Shown piece by piece: positions 8,087-15,843 of a stretch of 64,000 nt of DNA. The notes under the pieces are model-generated. The model had not been told where the DNA came from. It was given only the letters and a program-made list of their open reading frames with translations, and searched no databases. The DNA comes from Kibdelosporangium persicum. Its GTDB lineage: Bacteria; Actinomycetota; Actinomycetes; Mycobacteriales; Pseudonocardiaceae. The translations under genes and the position numbers were made by a program. The DNA lies in assembly GCF_013280595.1 (NCBI RefSeq), contig NZ_JAAATY010000002.1, positions 186,001 to 250,000 on the forward strand. The letters run 5' to 3'. How positions within the stretch are numbered: position 1 is the first letter of the stretch; each line of letters starts with the position of its first letter.

Positions 8087-8703
8087 AACTCACGAACGAA
8101 GTCCACATCGCGCAGGACCCGGCGAAGGTCTTCGCGACTCTGCTGGACGTGGAGCGGGTGGCCGGGTGCATGCCCGGCAGCAAACTGACCGGCCGCGTGG
8201 ACGACTCCACGTACAGCGGGGAAGTGAAGGTCAAGGTCGGCCCGCTCGGCGTCTCGTACACCGGGACCGTGAAGTTCCTGTCGGTCGACGAGTCCGCGCG
8301 CACAGCGGTGCTGAAGGCGTCCGGCCGTGAACAACACGGTCAGGGCAACGCCGACGCGCACGTGACTGCGCGCGTCCTGCCCGACGGTTCCGGCTCGAAG
8401 GTGTCGATCGAGACGGACCTGATGATCCGCGGCAAGGTCGCGCAGTTCGGCCGCGGCGTGATCGGCGAGGTGTCGCAACGGCTGATCGACCAGTTCGCGC
8501 AGAACGTGGAGAAGTCCTTCGACACGCCGGACAGGCCCGCGCCGGTGGCTGCCGCCGCGGAGCCGCTCGACGGCGCGGCGCTGGTGATCACGCCCCTGCT
8601 GAAGCGCTTCGCCCCGGTCGCCGCGGGTGTGGCGCTCGGCCTGCTGGCGGGCCTGGGCCTGCGGCGCAGGCGCGTGATCGAGGTGATCATCCGCCACGAG
8701 TAA
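8083..8703 (+). CDS. CoxG-like SRPBCC protein with C-terminal membrane anchor
   Basis: 206 residues from GTG. Residues 1-145 match the carbon monoxide dehydrogenase subunit G (SRPBCC) fold: start KLTNEVHIAQDPAKVFATLLD, then VAGCMPGSKL. A linker rich in Pro and Ala follows, then a hydrophobic segment (~176-194, VAAGVALGLLAGLGL) and an Arg-rich tail. Such proteins anchor molybdenum hydroxylases to the membrane in CO-oxidising bacteria (known for CoxG); the same job here would tie this gene to the divergent hydroxylase operon. Coupled to the SDR by a 4-bp overlap. Confidence 0.9.
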   Translation: MKLTNEVHIAQDPAKVFATLLDVERVAGCMPGSKLTGRVDDSTYSGEVKVKVGPLGVSYTGTVKFLSVDESARTAVLKASGREQHGQGNADAHVTARVLPDGSGSKVSIETDLMIRGKVAQFGRGVIGEVSQRLIDQFAQNVEKSFDTPDRPAPVAAAAEPLDGAALVITPLLKRFAPVAAGVALGLLAGLGLRRRRVIEVIIRHE

Positions 8704-8713
8704 TGTCGGGACT

Positions 8714-9400
8714 ATGGTCCCAATTGTTTTGGTCCACGGCATCCGCGCACACGCGGGTGCCTGGGTCGCGTACTCGTTCGGGCACCCCGTCGACCTACCC
8801 GGTCACGGTGTCCGGCTCGGCGGCACGTTCACCATGCCGTCAGCGGTCTCCGTGGTCGCCGACGCGATCGACTCCCTCGGCGGGCGGGCCTTGGTCGTCG
8901 GCCATTCGATGGGCGGGTACGTCTCGATGGCCGTGGCGGCCGCCCATCCTTCGCGCGTCGCAGGCCTCGTCATCGCCGGGGCGACGACTGTGCCGGACCG
9001 CTTCGCGACCGCGCCGTTCCTGGCGATGTACCGGATGCTGAGCCGCTTGCCCGACGGCGGCGACCGGTTGAGCCGCCGCATCTTCAGCGCCACACTTCCG
9101 TCCGATGTGGCCGCCGCGGTGACCTCCGGTCCAATCGCGACACCCGCGATCCCTTCCGTGGTCGCCGCTTTGCGTTCCTTCGACCCACTGTCCGCCGTGG
9201 CGCGGTACCCCGGTCCCACGTGGTTCATCAACGGCGGCCACGACCACCTCCGCTTCCACGAACGCAAATTCCTCGCCGCAGCACAGAACGGCCGCCTGAT
9301 CGTCATCCCCGGCACCGGCCACTACCTGCCCATGACGCACCCCACGCTCTTCGCACGCCACATCCTCGACGCCGCCGCAGTCGTCCACCACTCCGCCTGA
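8714..9400 (+). CDS. Alpha/beta hydrolase
   Basis: 228 residues. The oxyanion segment LVHGIRAH, the nucleophile elbow GHSMGGY (~residue 63), an Asp in GGHDHLR and the final His in GTGHYLP make a complete Ser-Asp-His triad. It follows the CoxG-like gene by 10 bp, so it is the last gene of the catabolic operon. Expected to cleave an ester, a thioester or a C-C bond; the substrate cannot be told. It ends 87 bp before the left repeat of the island. Confidence 0.9.
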   Translation: MVPIVLVHGIRAHAGAWVAYSFGHPVDLPGHGVRLGGTFTMPSAVSVVADAIDSLGGRALVVGHSMGGYVSMAVAAAHPSRVAGLVIAGATTVPDRFATAPFLAMYRMLSRLPDGGDRLSRRIFSATLPSDVAAAVTSGPIATPAIPSVVAALRSFDPLSAVARYPGPTWFINGGHDHLRFHERKFLAAAQNGRLIVIPGTGHYLPMTHPTLFARHILDAAAVVHHSA

Positions 9401-9487
9401 CGCCGGTGGCCGGCTCACTCACGCGGCAGGTCCGGGCCCGAGCTGTGTAGCGCGACAGGCGATGCCGGCACGAAGATCGCGGACCGG

Positions 9488-9659
9488 CTGTCGGCGTTGA
9501 TCGACCGGCACTGTGGCGAGGGCGACTGTGCGGACAGCACGGCGAGATGGTCTACAACCGGAAGGGGTGCCTCCCGAGATCGGGAAGCACCCCTTCTGAA
9601 CTGCTGAAACTGCAAGAGAGCGGATGACGGGAATCGAACCCGCGTATTCAGCTTGGGAA
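9488..9659. repeat. Left direct repeat of tRNA-Gly island (attL-like)
   Basis: 172 bp identical to 15672-15843 except for two bases (A/G in CTACA-CCGG and A/T in the hairpin loop). It contains a copy of the 3' 40 nt of tRNA-Gly(CCC) at 9620-9659, ending in the anticodon loop, plus the tRNA terminator hairpin at 9562-9595. The break at the anticodon loop is typical for tyrosine-recombinase integration into tRNA genes; 130 bp of extra identity beyond the tRNA end is unusual. Confidence 0.85.
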
Positions 9660-9941
9660 TCAGAACGATCAACAACCGCACCGCCTCCAACCAGCATCGC
9701 CGCCTGGACCCACATGACCGCTGTTGACCGTGGTTGACCAGCGCTAATAGCACGCAGACAGCACGCTACTTCAGGCCTTGTGCGCTTCAGCCCGCGTCGA
9801 TTTCCTGTAGGAGGCGGGCGGACTGCGTTCTCGAAGAGGAAGCGCATGAGACACTGGGATGGGAGCCATACGGTCACCCTCTTATGCGTAACGTATAGCT
9901 CACCCCCCTTCACCCTCCGTTGAGTGAGTTGAAGGGATGCC
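9660..9941. other. Non-coding left end of island
   Basis: No convincing gene. Short direct repeats GTTGACC at 9723-9729 and 9733-9739 (10-bp period) and GCACGC-N5-GCACGC at 9750-9766 lie 60-110 bp inside the repeat. That is where arm-type binding sites of a tyrosine integrase would be expected, though no integrase gene remains next to them. Confidence 0.35.
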
Positions 9942-10100
9942 ATGTTGTTCATGTGGCCCTCGTTGGTCGCTGCCGCCCTGGTGATGGTCGTTGCCGGGAC
10001 AGTGGCTGTACTGCATCCAGACCGTGCACGTCGTGCGGACGCACGACTGGTCATGGCGGCGATTGAGCGGTTGCTGATGCGGCTGAGGTCGCGACGGTGA
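9942..10100 (+). CDS. Small single-pass membrane protein of island
   Basis: 52 residues from an ATG preceded by GAAGGGA. The product starts MLFMWPSLVAAALVMVV, a single hydrophobic helix, followed by a basic, Arg-rich cytoplasmic tail (RARRADARL, RLLMRLRSRR). Short hydrophobic proteins are common in actinomycete integrative elements, some as spread proteins; I cannot assign this one. It is the only reading frame in the left 800 bp of the island with a proper ribosome site. Confidence 0.5.
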   Translation: MLFMWPSLVAAALVMVVAGTVAVLHPDRARRADARLVMAAIERLLMRLRSRR

Positions 10101-10481
10101 AGTAGCTCATTACCGGGCAGAGCTGGGGTGCATCCCTTGGTGTGCCCCGGTGGCCGTTGGCGCGGAGCGTCGACGGGCGTCGATCGCCGTGCCCAGCTCG
10201 ATGAGGTCTGCACGCGGCGATCGTCACGGCGCCGTGCGGCTGGTGGTTCTACTCCTACGCGTCGCCGGTGGCCACCTGCTCACGCGGCAGCTCGGGTCTG
10301 GCCGGGCGGCCGACCGGGCGTAGCGGAGCGGGAGCCCGGTCGTGTCGTGATGGATCGGCCCGAGCTGCGAGCGTGACGCGCGCCGCCACCGGCGGCGCGC
10401 CTTGATCTCATAGAGCCAAATTCGGCAGGCAACTACATGGTCGGGCGCTATAAGGTTTGACAGCACATTGAAAGGAGTGCT
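10101..10481. other. Intergenic region before HNH operon, with hairpin
   Basis: No gene is supported. A perfect inverted repeat GCGCGCCGCC-ACC-GGCGGCGCGC at 10378-10400 could stop transcription entering from the left. TATAAG at 10449-10454 could be a -10 element for the HNH operon; the ribosome site AAAGGAG is at 10471-10477. Confidence 0.4.
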
Positions 10482-11201
10482 GTGGCAAGGAAGTCAGCAA
10501 GACGCGTAGAGCTGTCGCAGCCAGCGAAGGACCGGTTGTGGTCGGAGTCTGGTGGACACTGTCAGAACCCTGAATGCCGCGCTGATCTTCATGGTTTCCT
10601 GAAGCGAAAACACATCGGCGAGTTGGCGCATATTATTCCGGCAAGTTTTGAAGGTCCCCGAGCGGACGAAGCAATGGAGCTTTCGGAGGACGAACGTGCA
10701 ATGCCAGAGAACGTCCTAGTTCTGTGCCCAACATGTCATACTGTGATCGACAAAGCACCAAGCGAATATCCAACTTCCGTATTACGCACGTGGAAGACAC
10801 GCAGCCAAGAAGCTCGCACCACCGCCCATGGAACACCGGTGTTCCATTCCAGATTTGAGGCGCGACAGTTCATTGAAGGGCTACTGGACGCCAATCGCGC
10901 CGTGTTCAACCTATATGGACCGCTTGATAACGCTTATGATAGCACGCGGGCTGAACAGTGGCGCCGCCACGTGAACGGCACGATTATTCCGAATAATCGA
11001 GTAATACTGCGAGTACTGCAAGCCAACCGCCGCCTGTTAACAGATGCAGAAAAGATGACTCTCGGCATCTTTGCTGTTCACGTTCGAGAACTTACAGAAC
11101 GCCACCTAGAGGGAAACTGGACTCCTGGCTCAACCAAGTTTCCCAGTGCTATGGAGTCAATTCTGAAAGAGGACGGATGGGAATCCAGCGCTGGATCGTA
11201 G
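10482..11201 (+). CDS. HNH endonuclease-domain protein
   Basis: 239 residues from GTG. Residues ~27-90 form an HNH/treble-clef nuclease: CQNPEC, then HIGELAHIIPAS carrying the core His, an ENVLVLCPTCH block with the Asn and the second Cys pair, and a final ID. All metal and zinc ligands appear intact. Residues ~120-239 are a separate, mostly helical region with LLDANRAVFNLYGPL and a W...IIPNNRVIL pattern; I cannot name the fold. It is first gene of an AT-rich operon and overlaps the next gene by 25 bp. Probably a DNA-cutting effector of a defence-type system (inference from context). Confidence 0.8.
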   Translation: MARKSARRVELSQPAKDRLWSESGGHCQNPECRADLHGFLKRKHIGELAHIIPASFEGPRADEAMELSEDERAMPENVLVLCPTCHTVIDKAPSEYPTSVLRTWKTRSQEARTTAHGTPVFHSRFEARQFIEGLLDANRAVFNLYGPLDNAYDSTRAEQWRRHVNGTIIPNNRVILRVLQANRRLLTDAEKMTLGIFAVHVRELTERHLEGNWTPGSTKFPSAMESILKEDGWESSAGS

Positions 11202-11869
11202 AACAGCTGCACAAGAGGTTTAATTTTGACCAAGTCGATTTCGGCACGAAGACTCCTTATGCGGTCAAGACGATTGGCGACTACGGGGTGGAGATAACAC
11301 GGCCAGGCAAGTCACCTGCGGTTGCGTATTGCGTAGAGCCGGACAATTTCAACTCATTTACAGTCCAGATGTTCCAGGATGCGATCGATACCCTCCCTCA
11401 AACAGGTATGCTAATAGTCACGCGAAGGGCTATTGATCCCGACGTACTCGACTACGCTCGCCATGTAGATGTATGTGTAGAGACATTTGGCGGTTTCGTT
11501 AACGCCATTTATTCACTAGATGATATTTCGCAGTATGTGGACCCGGAAGAAGTTTACGTCCGCAGGAGACTGAGGGGGACCAGGGCTGTGACATCAATAG
11601 CCCGTCGAGGTCTTCGAGCATTGGAACTCCAACGCATCAAGAACCTTCGACCGTTAATGATAGTTTTTAATAATCGGTATGAGCTAACTGACGACGAGTT
11701 TGCCGAAATGCTCAACCGGTACCCTAAGCTGATCATAGACGCATTGGTCATTACTAACCCAAATACACAGGGTTTCGGAGACCGCGTTGTACAGACCGCC
11801 CGCCATGCAAATGTGCGGCTATATACATTCAACGAATTCATCGCCATGATTCGGAACCCATGGACCTAA
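11177..11869 (+). CDS. Unknown protein with two similar alpha/beta halves, island operon
   Basis: 230 residues; function not recognised. Two halves look alike: TGMLIVTRRAID..V.DYAR..DV.VETFGGFVNAI (~76-114) and DALVITNPNT....RVVQTAR..NVRLYTFNEFIAMI (~187-227). Each has a beta-strand, a helix and a final strand followed by a short hydrophobic helix, the order seen at the end of Mrr/PD-(D/E)XK-like restriction folds. An acidic pair in GDYGVEIT and a Glu in YCVEPD could be remnants of a nuclease site; this is weak. The ATG has AGAGGACGG upstream and lies inside the HNH gene, so translation is coupled. Confidence 0.65.
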   Translation: MGIQRWIVEQLHKRFNFDQVDFGTKTPYAVKTIGDYGVEITRPGKSPAVAYCVEPDNFNSFTVQMFQDAIDTLPQTGMLIVTRRAIDPDVLDYARHVDVCVETFGGFVNAIYSLDDISQYVDPEEVYVRRRLRGTRAVTSIARRGLRALELQRIKNLRPLMIVFNNRYELTDDEFAEMLNRYPKLIIDALVITNPNTQGFGDRVVQTARHANVRLYTFNEFIAMIRNPWT

Positions 11870-12150
11870 AGAGCCAGTGGCCCGTCCTTGATGAAATTTG
11901 TCGATGCGTCGACCGTCTCTCCGGGCTACAGGTTTGGGCATTTGGGTCCATGCTGCGGTCTGGCACGCCGAACGACTTGGACGTTCTGATTGTGTATATC
12001 GATCGAGCTGACGTAGTTGCTTTGCGGGAAATGGGCATGTGGGAGGTAAACTTTCCCCCGGTGGATATGATTGCTATGACGCCAGACGAGGAGCACTACT
12101 ACCAGTTCGTACGCATGACAGGCGCAATACGCTTGTACCCACCGGCCTGA
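11860..12150 (+). CDS. Minimal nucleotidyltransferase (MNT-like)
   Basis: 96 residues. The polymerase-beta-type core is present: AFGSMLRSGTPNDLDVLI gives the GS motif and the DxD pair (~residues 28-43), and PVDMIAM supplies the third Asp. Such single-domain enzymes usually AMPylate or otherwise modify a toxin (MNT-HEPN pairs). Here no HEPN partner is present; the partners are the HNH protein and the unknown protein. It overlaps the upstream gene by 10 bp and has no good ribosome site of its own, so coupling is likely. Confidence 0.75.
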   Translation: MDLKSQWPVLDEICRCVDRLSGLQVWAFGSMLRSGTPNDLDVLIVYIDRADVVALREMGMWEVNFPPVDMIAMTPDEEHYYQFVRMTGAIRLYPPA

Positions 12151-12184
12151 ATCTTATGAGTTAACATTTCCACCGCTCAAGCCT

Positions 12185-12886
12185 TCACACAACATGAAGT
12201 GAAACTAGTAGAATTTGGATTTCCGTAGTGATTGCCGCAGCTTTTGCTTCCATAAGTTGCTCGACCTTACCGGCCTTGTTGGCGTATCCAACAGCTACGA
12301 TTTGAGCGGCGTTGGCAGCTTCGATGTCGGTGGTTGAGTCGCCAACAAGAGTCGACCGAGCGGGTTGCGCTCCAAGCGCGTCGACAGCCTGGCTCACAAG
12401 ATGAGGATTTGGCTTGAGCATCGAAACATTCGCAGCAGTTCGGGCAGCGATGTAATCGACGTATTGGTGGAGATCGTAAAGGTCCAGGTATGTCTCAACA
12501 GCTGTACGTGAGTTATTGCTGACGATGGCGAGGTTGCGATGAGTGCCCTTCCAAGCCTTGATGAGCGCGTGGGCGCCTGGTGTGGGCTCGGCGCTGTGGA
12601 TGGCTTCTACTTCGTGCGCACGGAAGGCGGCGTTGAGGAGCTCGGCTTCTTTACCGCCGAGTGTGGCTGTGTAGTGGAGGAGGTCGAAGGGGTCGGTCGC
12701 GGCAGCCACGTCGGGCGGTAGCACATGACCGGCTTCGGTGAGGATCTCGGCGAGTTGTCTGGCTACGACTGGGGCAGGGAAGCCTGCGAAGACTGAGCAG
12801 ATCGGGCCGTCGAAGTCGAGTAGGAGGGCGTCGGTGTTGGCCAGGATGCGGGCGATGACGTCTGGGTCGTCGACGGGCACGGTCAC
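12185..12886 (-). CDS. HAD-superfamily hydrolase
   Basis: 233 residues from a GTG that overlaps the GntR stop (GTGA). All four HAD motifs are present: D24-F-D26 in LLLDFDGPI (nucleophile and acid), IVSNNS, the Lys in LKPNPH and VGDSTTDIEAAN. The cap sits between motifs I and II (C1 type), as in phosphoglycolate phosphatase-like enzymes. It forms a two-gene unit with the GntR regulator, pointing away from the rest of the element genes. GntR-HAD pairs occur in actinomycete integrative elements; the substrate is unknown. Confidence 0.88.
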   Translation of the reverse strand: MTVPVDDPDVIARILANTDALLLDFDGPICSVFAGFPAPVVARQLAEILTEAGHVLPPDVAAATDPFDLLHYTATLGGKEAELLNAAFRAHEVEAIHSAEPTPGAHALIKAWKGTHRNLAIVSNNSRTAVETYLDLYDLHQYVDYIAARTAANVSMLKPNPHLVSQAVDALGAQPARSTLVGDSTTDIEAANAAQIVAVGYANKAGKVEQLMEAKAAAITTEIQILLVSLHVV

Positions 12887-13725
12887 CGGACGTACTCCCG
12901 GGCGACGGTGGTCCACATGCTGTCGAACCACATGCGTGATTGCTCTACGTATTGACTGCCGGTGCTGGTGTCGTCGTCGCTGATGGAGTGGTGGAAGAGG
13001 ATGGCGTCCTTGCCCATCAGGTCGTAGATCGCTTGAGGTTCGCCGCCCAGGCTGAGGACGTGCTCGCGGACTGGGTAGTAGCCGAAGAAGGCCTCTTCGT
13101 TGTTGATCAGGTAGAGCTTGAACAGCGGGGCTGCTGGGTGGACTCGGATTTCCGCGGTGGCCTTCTCGACCAGGCCGAGTGACGCCAGCTCGGTCACGGC
13201 GTCGACTATGGCCAGGGTGTGGCGGCGCATGATCTCTGTGGCGCGCTCGCGGAAGGCCGGACTGTCTTTGAGGCCCTCGACTGTGACCGGCAACGACCAA
13301 GGCACCGATGGGTCTGGGACCAACATCCGGACGGCGATGGTCTGTGGGGTGAGCCGGCCGATTCGGATCTTGTCGATTGGCTCGGAGATCACTCCGTGCA
13401 GGGTCTCGCCGGAGAATCCTGCAAAGTCGATCCTGACGTGCTCGGCTGAGAAGGCTCGCTCGATGTGGGGACGTAGGCCGACCGGTCGCTCTGTGCGCTC
13501 TCGGACGAAGACCCCGCTCCCCTGGCGCGACACGATCAGACCCTCGTCCCGAAGCTCACGCAAGGCGTTCTGAACGGTCATCGGCGCGACTTCATAGCGC
13601 TTCGCCAGTTCGGTCCTTGACGGCAGCTTGTCGCCTGCCTGGAAAACCTTGGTGAGGATGGCAGCTCTCAAGGCATTCGCCACCTGCACGTATGGCGGAC
13701 GTGGGTCGTCCGGATCGAGTGCCAT
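12883..13725 (-). CDS. GntR-family transcriptional regulator
   Basis: 280 residues. Residues ~10-75 are a GntR winged helix: YVQVANALRAAIL, AGDKLPSRTELAKRYEV, then TVQNALRELRDEGLIV and GSGVFVRE. The C-terminal ~200 residues are neither FCD nor UTRA by eye; they carry FFGYYPV and GKDAILFHHS. It diverges from the 13935 gene, and the gap holds repeated CTTGTCTAG boxes that are its probable operators. Regulators of this kind (KorSA-like) control transfer or replication in actinomycete elements. Confidence 0.88.
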   Translation of the reverse strand: MALDPDDPRPPYVQVANALRAAILTKVFQAGDKLPSRTELAKRYEVAPMTVQNALRELRDEGLIVSRQGSGVFVRERTERPVGLRPHIERAFSAEHVRIDFAGFSGETLHGVISEPIDKIRIGRLTPQTIAVRMLVPDPSVPWSLPVTVEGLKDSPAFRERATEIMRRHTLAIVDAVTELASLGLVEKATAEIRVHPAAPLFKLYLINNEEAFFGYYPVREHVLSLGGEPQAIYDLMGKDAILFHHSISDDDTSTGSQYVEQSRMWFDSMWTTVAREYVR

Positions 13726-13807
13726 ATGCCCTCGTGCCTCCCTTGTCGCAGCGTCTGCTTGATCGGCATCAAGCTTCAGATCCCAACCATCAGACTCAAG
13801 CTTAGAG

Positions 13808-13860
13808 CTTGTCTAGGCCAGCTAGCTAGACAGTCGACCCAGCTTGCTTGACTTGTCTAG
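13808..13860. promoter_or_regulatory. Repeated CTTGTCTAG operator boxes
   Basis: CTTGTCTAG occurs exactly at 13808-13816 and 13852-13860, starts 44 bp apart (about four helical turns). An inverted copy CTAGACAG at 13826-13833 makes a palindrome with the first box. They lie between the divergent GntR gene and the 13935 gene; the latter has GGAGGA at 13921-13926. Probably bound by the GntR protein. Confidence 0.5.
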
Positions 13861-13934
13861 CCAGGCTGGCTAAGCTGGCCACGTCAGACACGCTAGATAG
13901 CTTGGGCTCAACGCCCACCAGGAGGACAACAGTC

Positions 13935-14390
13935 ATGGCGGTTCCGCGCGGTACGCGCTTCGCGATTGAGCACGACACGGTGTTTCCGGATGGGGCTGCG
14001 GTGGTCGGCCCTGTTGCTCCGGACATGGAGTACGTCTCCAACGAGGACAAAGCCAGGGGTAAGCAGCCAAAGCAGAAGGTCGACGAAGTCACCGGGCTTC
14101 CACAGTGGAAGGTGACGGTCTCAGATCCGTCCGCGGAGAAGGACCGGGACAAGTCCGTCTCCGTCGTGCTGCTGGCCAAGGTCCAGCCGGTTCCTCCGCC
14201 TGCCGCTGTGGCGGGCTTCGACCTTCGGCCCGTCGTGTTCGAGGGCTTGATGGTTGAGCCCCGGGTGATGGGCGAGAAGTTCAAGTACCAGGGCTGGGTT
14301 CTGCGGGCCACCGGCATGCGGGATCCGAAGAAGTCCAGCTCGGGTAAGCCTGCTGGTCAGGCGCCGAGTGAGCAGAACAAGGCGGCGTGA
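13935..14390 (+). CDS. Conserved actinomycete integrative-element protein
   Basis: 151 residues from the ATG preceded by GGAGGA. The start MAVPRGTRFAIEHD and the core with QWKVTVSDP, VSVVLLAKVQPVPPP and FDLRPVVFEGL are what I recognise from a small protein family encoded next to transfer and replication genes of actinomycete elements; its role is not known to me. The tail is Lys/Ser/Gln-rich and disordered. It is first of three tightly linked plus-strand genes (1- to 4-bp overlaps). Confidence 0.7.
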   Translation: MAVPRGTRFAIEHDTVFPDGAAVVGPVAPDMEYVSNEDKARGKQPKQKVDEVTGLPQWKVTVSDPSAEKDRDKSVSVVLLAKVQPVPPPAAVAGFDLRPVVFEGLMVEPRVMGEKFKYQGWVLRATGMRDPKKSSSGKPAGQAPSEQNKAA

Positions 14391-14683
14391 TGGCCGCGCG
14401 GCCGTCAAGGGAGGCGGTCGCTCGGTGGAACGACGCGTACTCCGAGCAGACGGCGGCCTTGTTCGCCGCCATGAGGGCACAGCCTCACGACGTTGCGGCG
14501 ATCCGCCGTCTTGCTCGGGGTTACCTGTCTGTCGCTATCGCCTGGCGCAGCTTGGCGGCTGATCTTGCTGTGCCTATGTGGGCGCGGCATGCCTCGGTCA
14601 TCGCTGCTGAGGAGTTCGAGCGGCGGGCACAGCTCGAAGACACCCGCGCTGACTTGGCAAGCATTGAGGGACAAGACCTATGA
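14390..14683 (+). CDS. Small helical protein of island
   Basis: 97 residues, no recognised domain. The composition is Ala/Arg-rich and predicted helical throughout (for example ARWNDAYSEQTAALF and MRAQPHDVAAIRRL). The stop of the preceding gene shares one base with the ATG at 14390; a GTG 3 bp upstream is an alternative start. The stop overlaps the regulator gene by 4 bp. The third-position GC bias and coupling support a real gene. Confidence 0.7.
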   Translation: MAARPSREAVARWNDAYSEQTAALFAAMRAQPHDVAAIRRLARGYLSVAIAWRSLAADLAVPMWARHASVIAAEEFERRAQLEDTRADLASIEGQDL

Positions 14684-15537
14684 CCGCGAGACCAAGCAAG
14701 ATCCCGAACTTCCACGTGCGGCGACTGAGCCGCAAACTCGCCGAACTACGGACCAAAGCTGGTCTGACCCAGAAGGACCCCTACGAGACAACGAAGATCG
14801 ACTTCCGGCGGATCTGGCGGTTCGAGAACGGTGAGCAGATCCCGCGCTTTGTGGAGCTGAACGCCCTGCTCGACCTGTACGGCGTTCCGAGCTTCGAGTG
14901 GGAGCCCTACCACGACATGTGGAATGCGGCCAGGCAGAAGGGCTGGTGGCACGGTCAGCCTCTGCGGAACATCGACTTCGTCGCCAACGAACAGGAAGCC
15001 AGCCACATCCGGGACGTACAACTGACCTACGTACCCGAACTGCTGCAAACAGAGGAGTACGCCCGTCGAGTGCTGGACACCTGCGTACCTCCGATGAGCA
15101 ACAACCGCCTGTCCGTCGAACTGGCCAGCCGTCCAGTGCGTCAGCAGCGGCTCGACGCGGAGAGTCCAGTCAAGCTGCATGCGCTGATCTACCAGCCAGT
15201 CATCCACGCCAGGGTCGACAAGGCGCAACTTCGACTGCTCGCGGACCGGGCCGACCAGGCGAACGTGACGCTGCAAATCCTGCCGCGCATGGATGAACCA
15301 CACGGCGCTCTCGCCGGCTCGTTCACCTTGCTGTCCTTTCCGGACAGGGACGAACCAGACCTCGGCTACACCTCAGAACCCCTCGGCTTGAAGATGTCCG
15401 ATGACCCTGAGATGACCACGGAGCTAGGGCGGATATTCAAGGCCCTCGCACGCCGCTCGAAGTCTCCCGAAGAGTCCCGTGCCTACCTCGACAAGCTGCT
15501 CAACCAGCGACACCTAGCGGGGACCGGCATCCGATGA
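14680..15537 (+). CDS. XRE-family regulator with DUF5753 domain
   Basis: 285 residues. Residues ~10-65 form a helix-turn-helix: RRLSRKLAELRTKAGLTQ then RRIWRFENGEQIPR. The rest is the DUF5753 ligand-like domain: DVQLTYVPELLQTEEYARRV, a PVRQQRL stretch and LQILPRMDEPHGALAGSFTLL. Such regulators are abundant in streptomycetes and relatives and are often paired with small DUF397-type proteins, absent here. It is the last gene before the right repeat. Confidence 0.9.
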   Translation: MTARPSKIPNFHVRRLSRKLAELRTKAGLTQKDPYETTKIDFRRIWRFENGEQIPRFVELNALLDLYGVPSFEWEPYHDMWNAARQKGWWHGQPLRNIDFVANEQEASHIRDVQLTYVPELLQTEEYARRVLDTCVPPMSNNRLSVELASRPVRQQRLDAESPVKLHALIYQPVIHARVDKAQLRLLADRADQANVTLQILPRMDEPHGALAGSFTLLSFPDRDEPDLGYTSEPLGLKMSDDPEMTTELGRIFKALARRSKSPEESRAYLDKLLNQRHLAGTGIR

Positions 15538-15671
15538 CACATCGCCCAAACAGATCGCGAACGAGCACGGCAGCGGCCATCCCGGTCCACAAGAGACAGT
15601 CACGGCGAGTCGTGCGGCAATGACCGGATGGCTCGGATGGGGCTGACGACATGCGGATCGCACTGCTCTAC

Positions 15672-15843
15672 CTGTCGGCGTTGATCGACCGGCACTGTGG
15701 CGAGGGCGACTGTGCGGACAGCACGGCGAGATGGTCTACAGCCGGAAGGGGTGCCTCCCGTGATCGGGAAGCACCCCTTCTGAACTGCTGAAACTGCAAG
15801 AGAGCGGATGACGGGAATCGAACCCGCGTATTCAGCTTGGGAA
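15672..15843. repeat. Right direct repeat of tRNA-Gly island (attR-like)
   Basis: 172 bp, 170 identical to 9488-9659. Its right part is the 3' half of the intact tRNA-Gly gene; its left part is the tRNA terminator (15746-15779) and 70 bp beyond. Recombination between the two copies would remove 6184 bp and leave one intact tRNA. Confidence 0.85.
15746..15779 (-). terminator. Terminator of tRNA-Gly
   Basis: Stem AAGGGGTGCCTCCCG / CGGGAAGCACCCCTT with one mismatch and a TGAT loop, 23 bp downstream of the tRNA 3' end. An equal copy lies at 9562-9595 in the left repeat. Confidence 0.65.

Larger units (their letters stand above)
9660..15843. mobile_element. 6.2 kb island integrated in tRNA-Gly(CCC), no integrase
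   Basis: The segment lies between two 172-bp direct repeats, the right one inside an intact tRNA-Gly gene. Cargo: a small membrane protein, the HNH/unknown/nucleotidyltransferase operon, a HAD-GntR pair, two small proteins and a DUF5753 regulator. The last genes are commonly seen in actinomycete integrative and conjugative elements. No integrase, excisionase, replication initiator or FtsK-like transfer gene is visible, so this is a degraded element or a satellite mobilised in trans. 10480-12180 is clearly AT-richer than the chromosome around it. Confidence 0.8.

Noticed and set aside
9419-10213. 264-codon minus-strand frame across the left island end
   Set aside because: It crosses the att repeat and the tRNA fragment; composition is not protein-like.
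11860-12150. CBASS cyclic-nucleotide synthase
   Set aside because: 96 residues is far too short for a CD-NTase, and no SAVED, TIR or phospholipase effector is linked.
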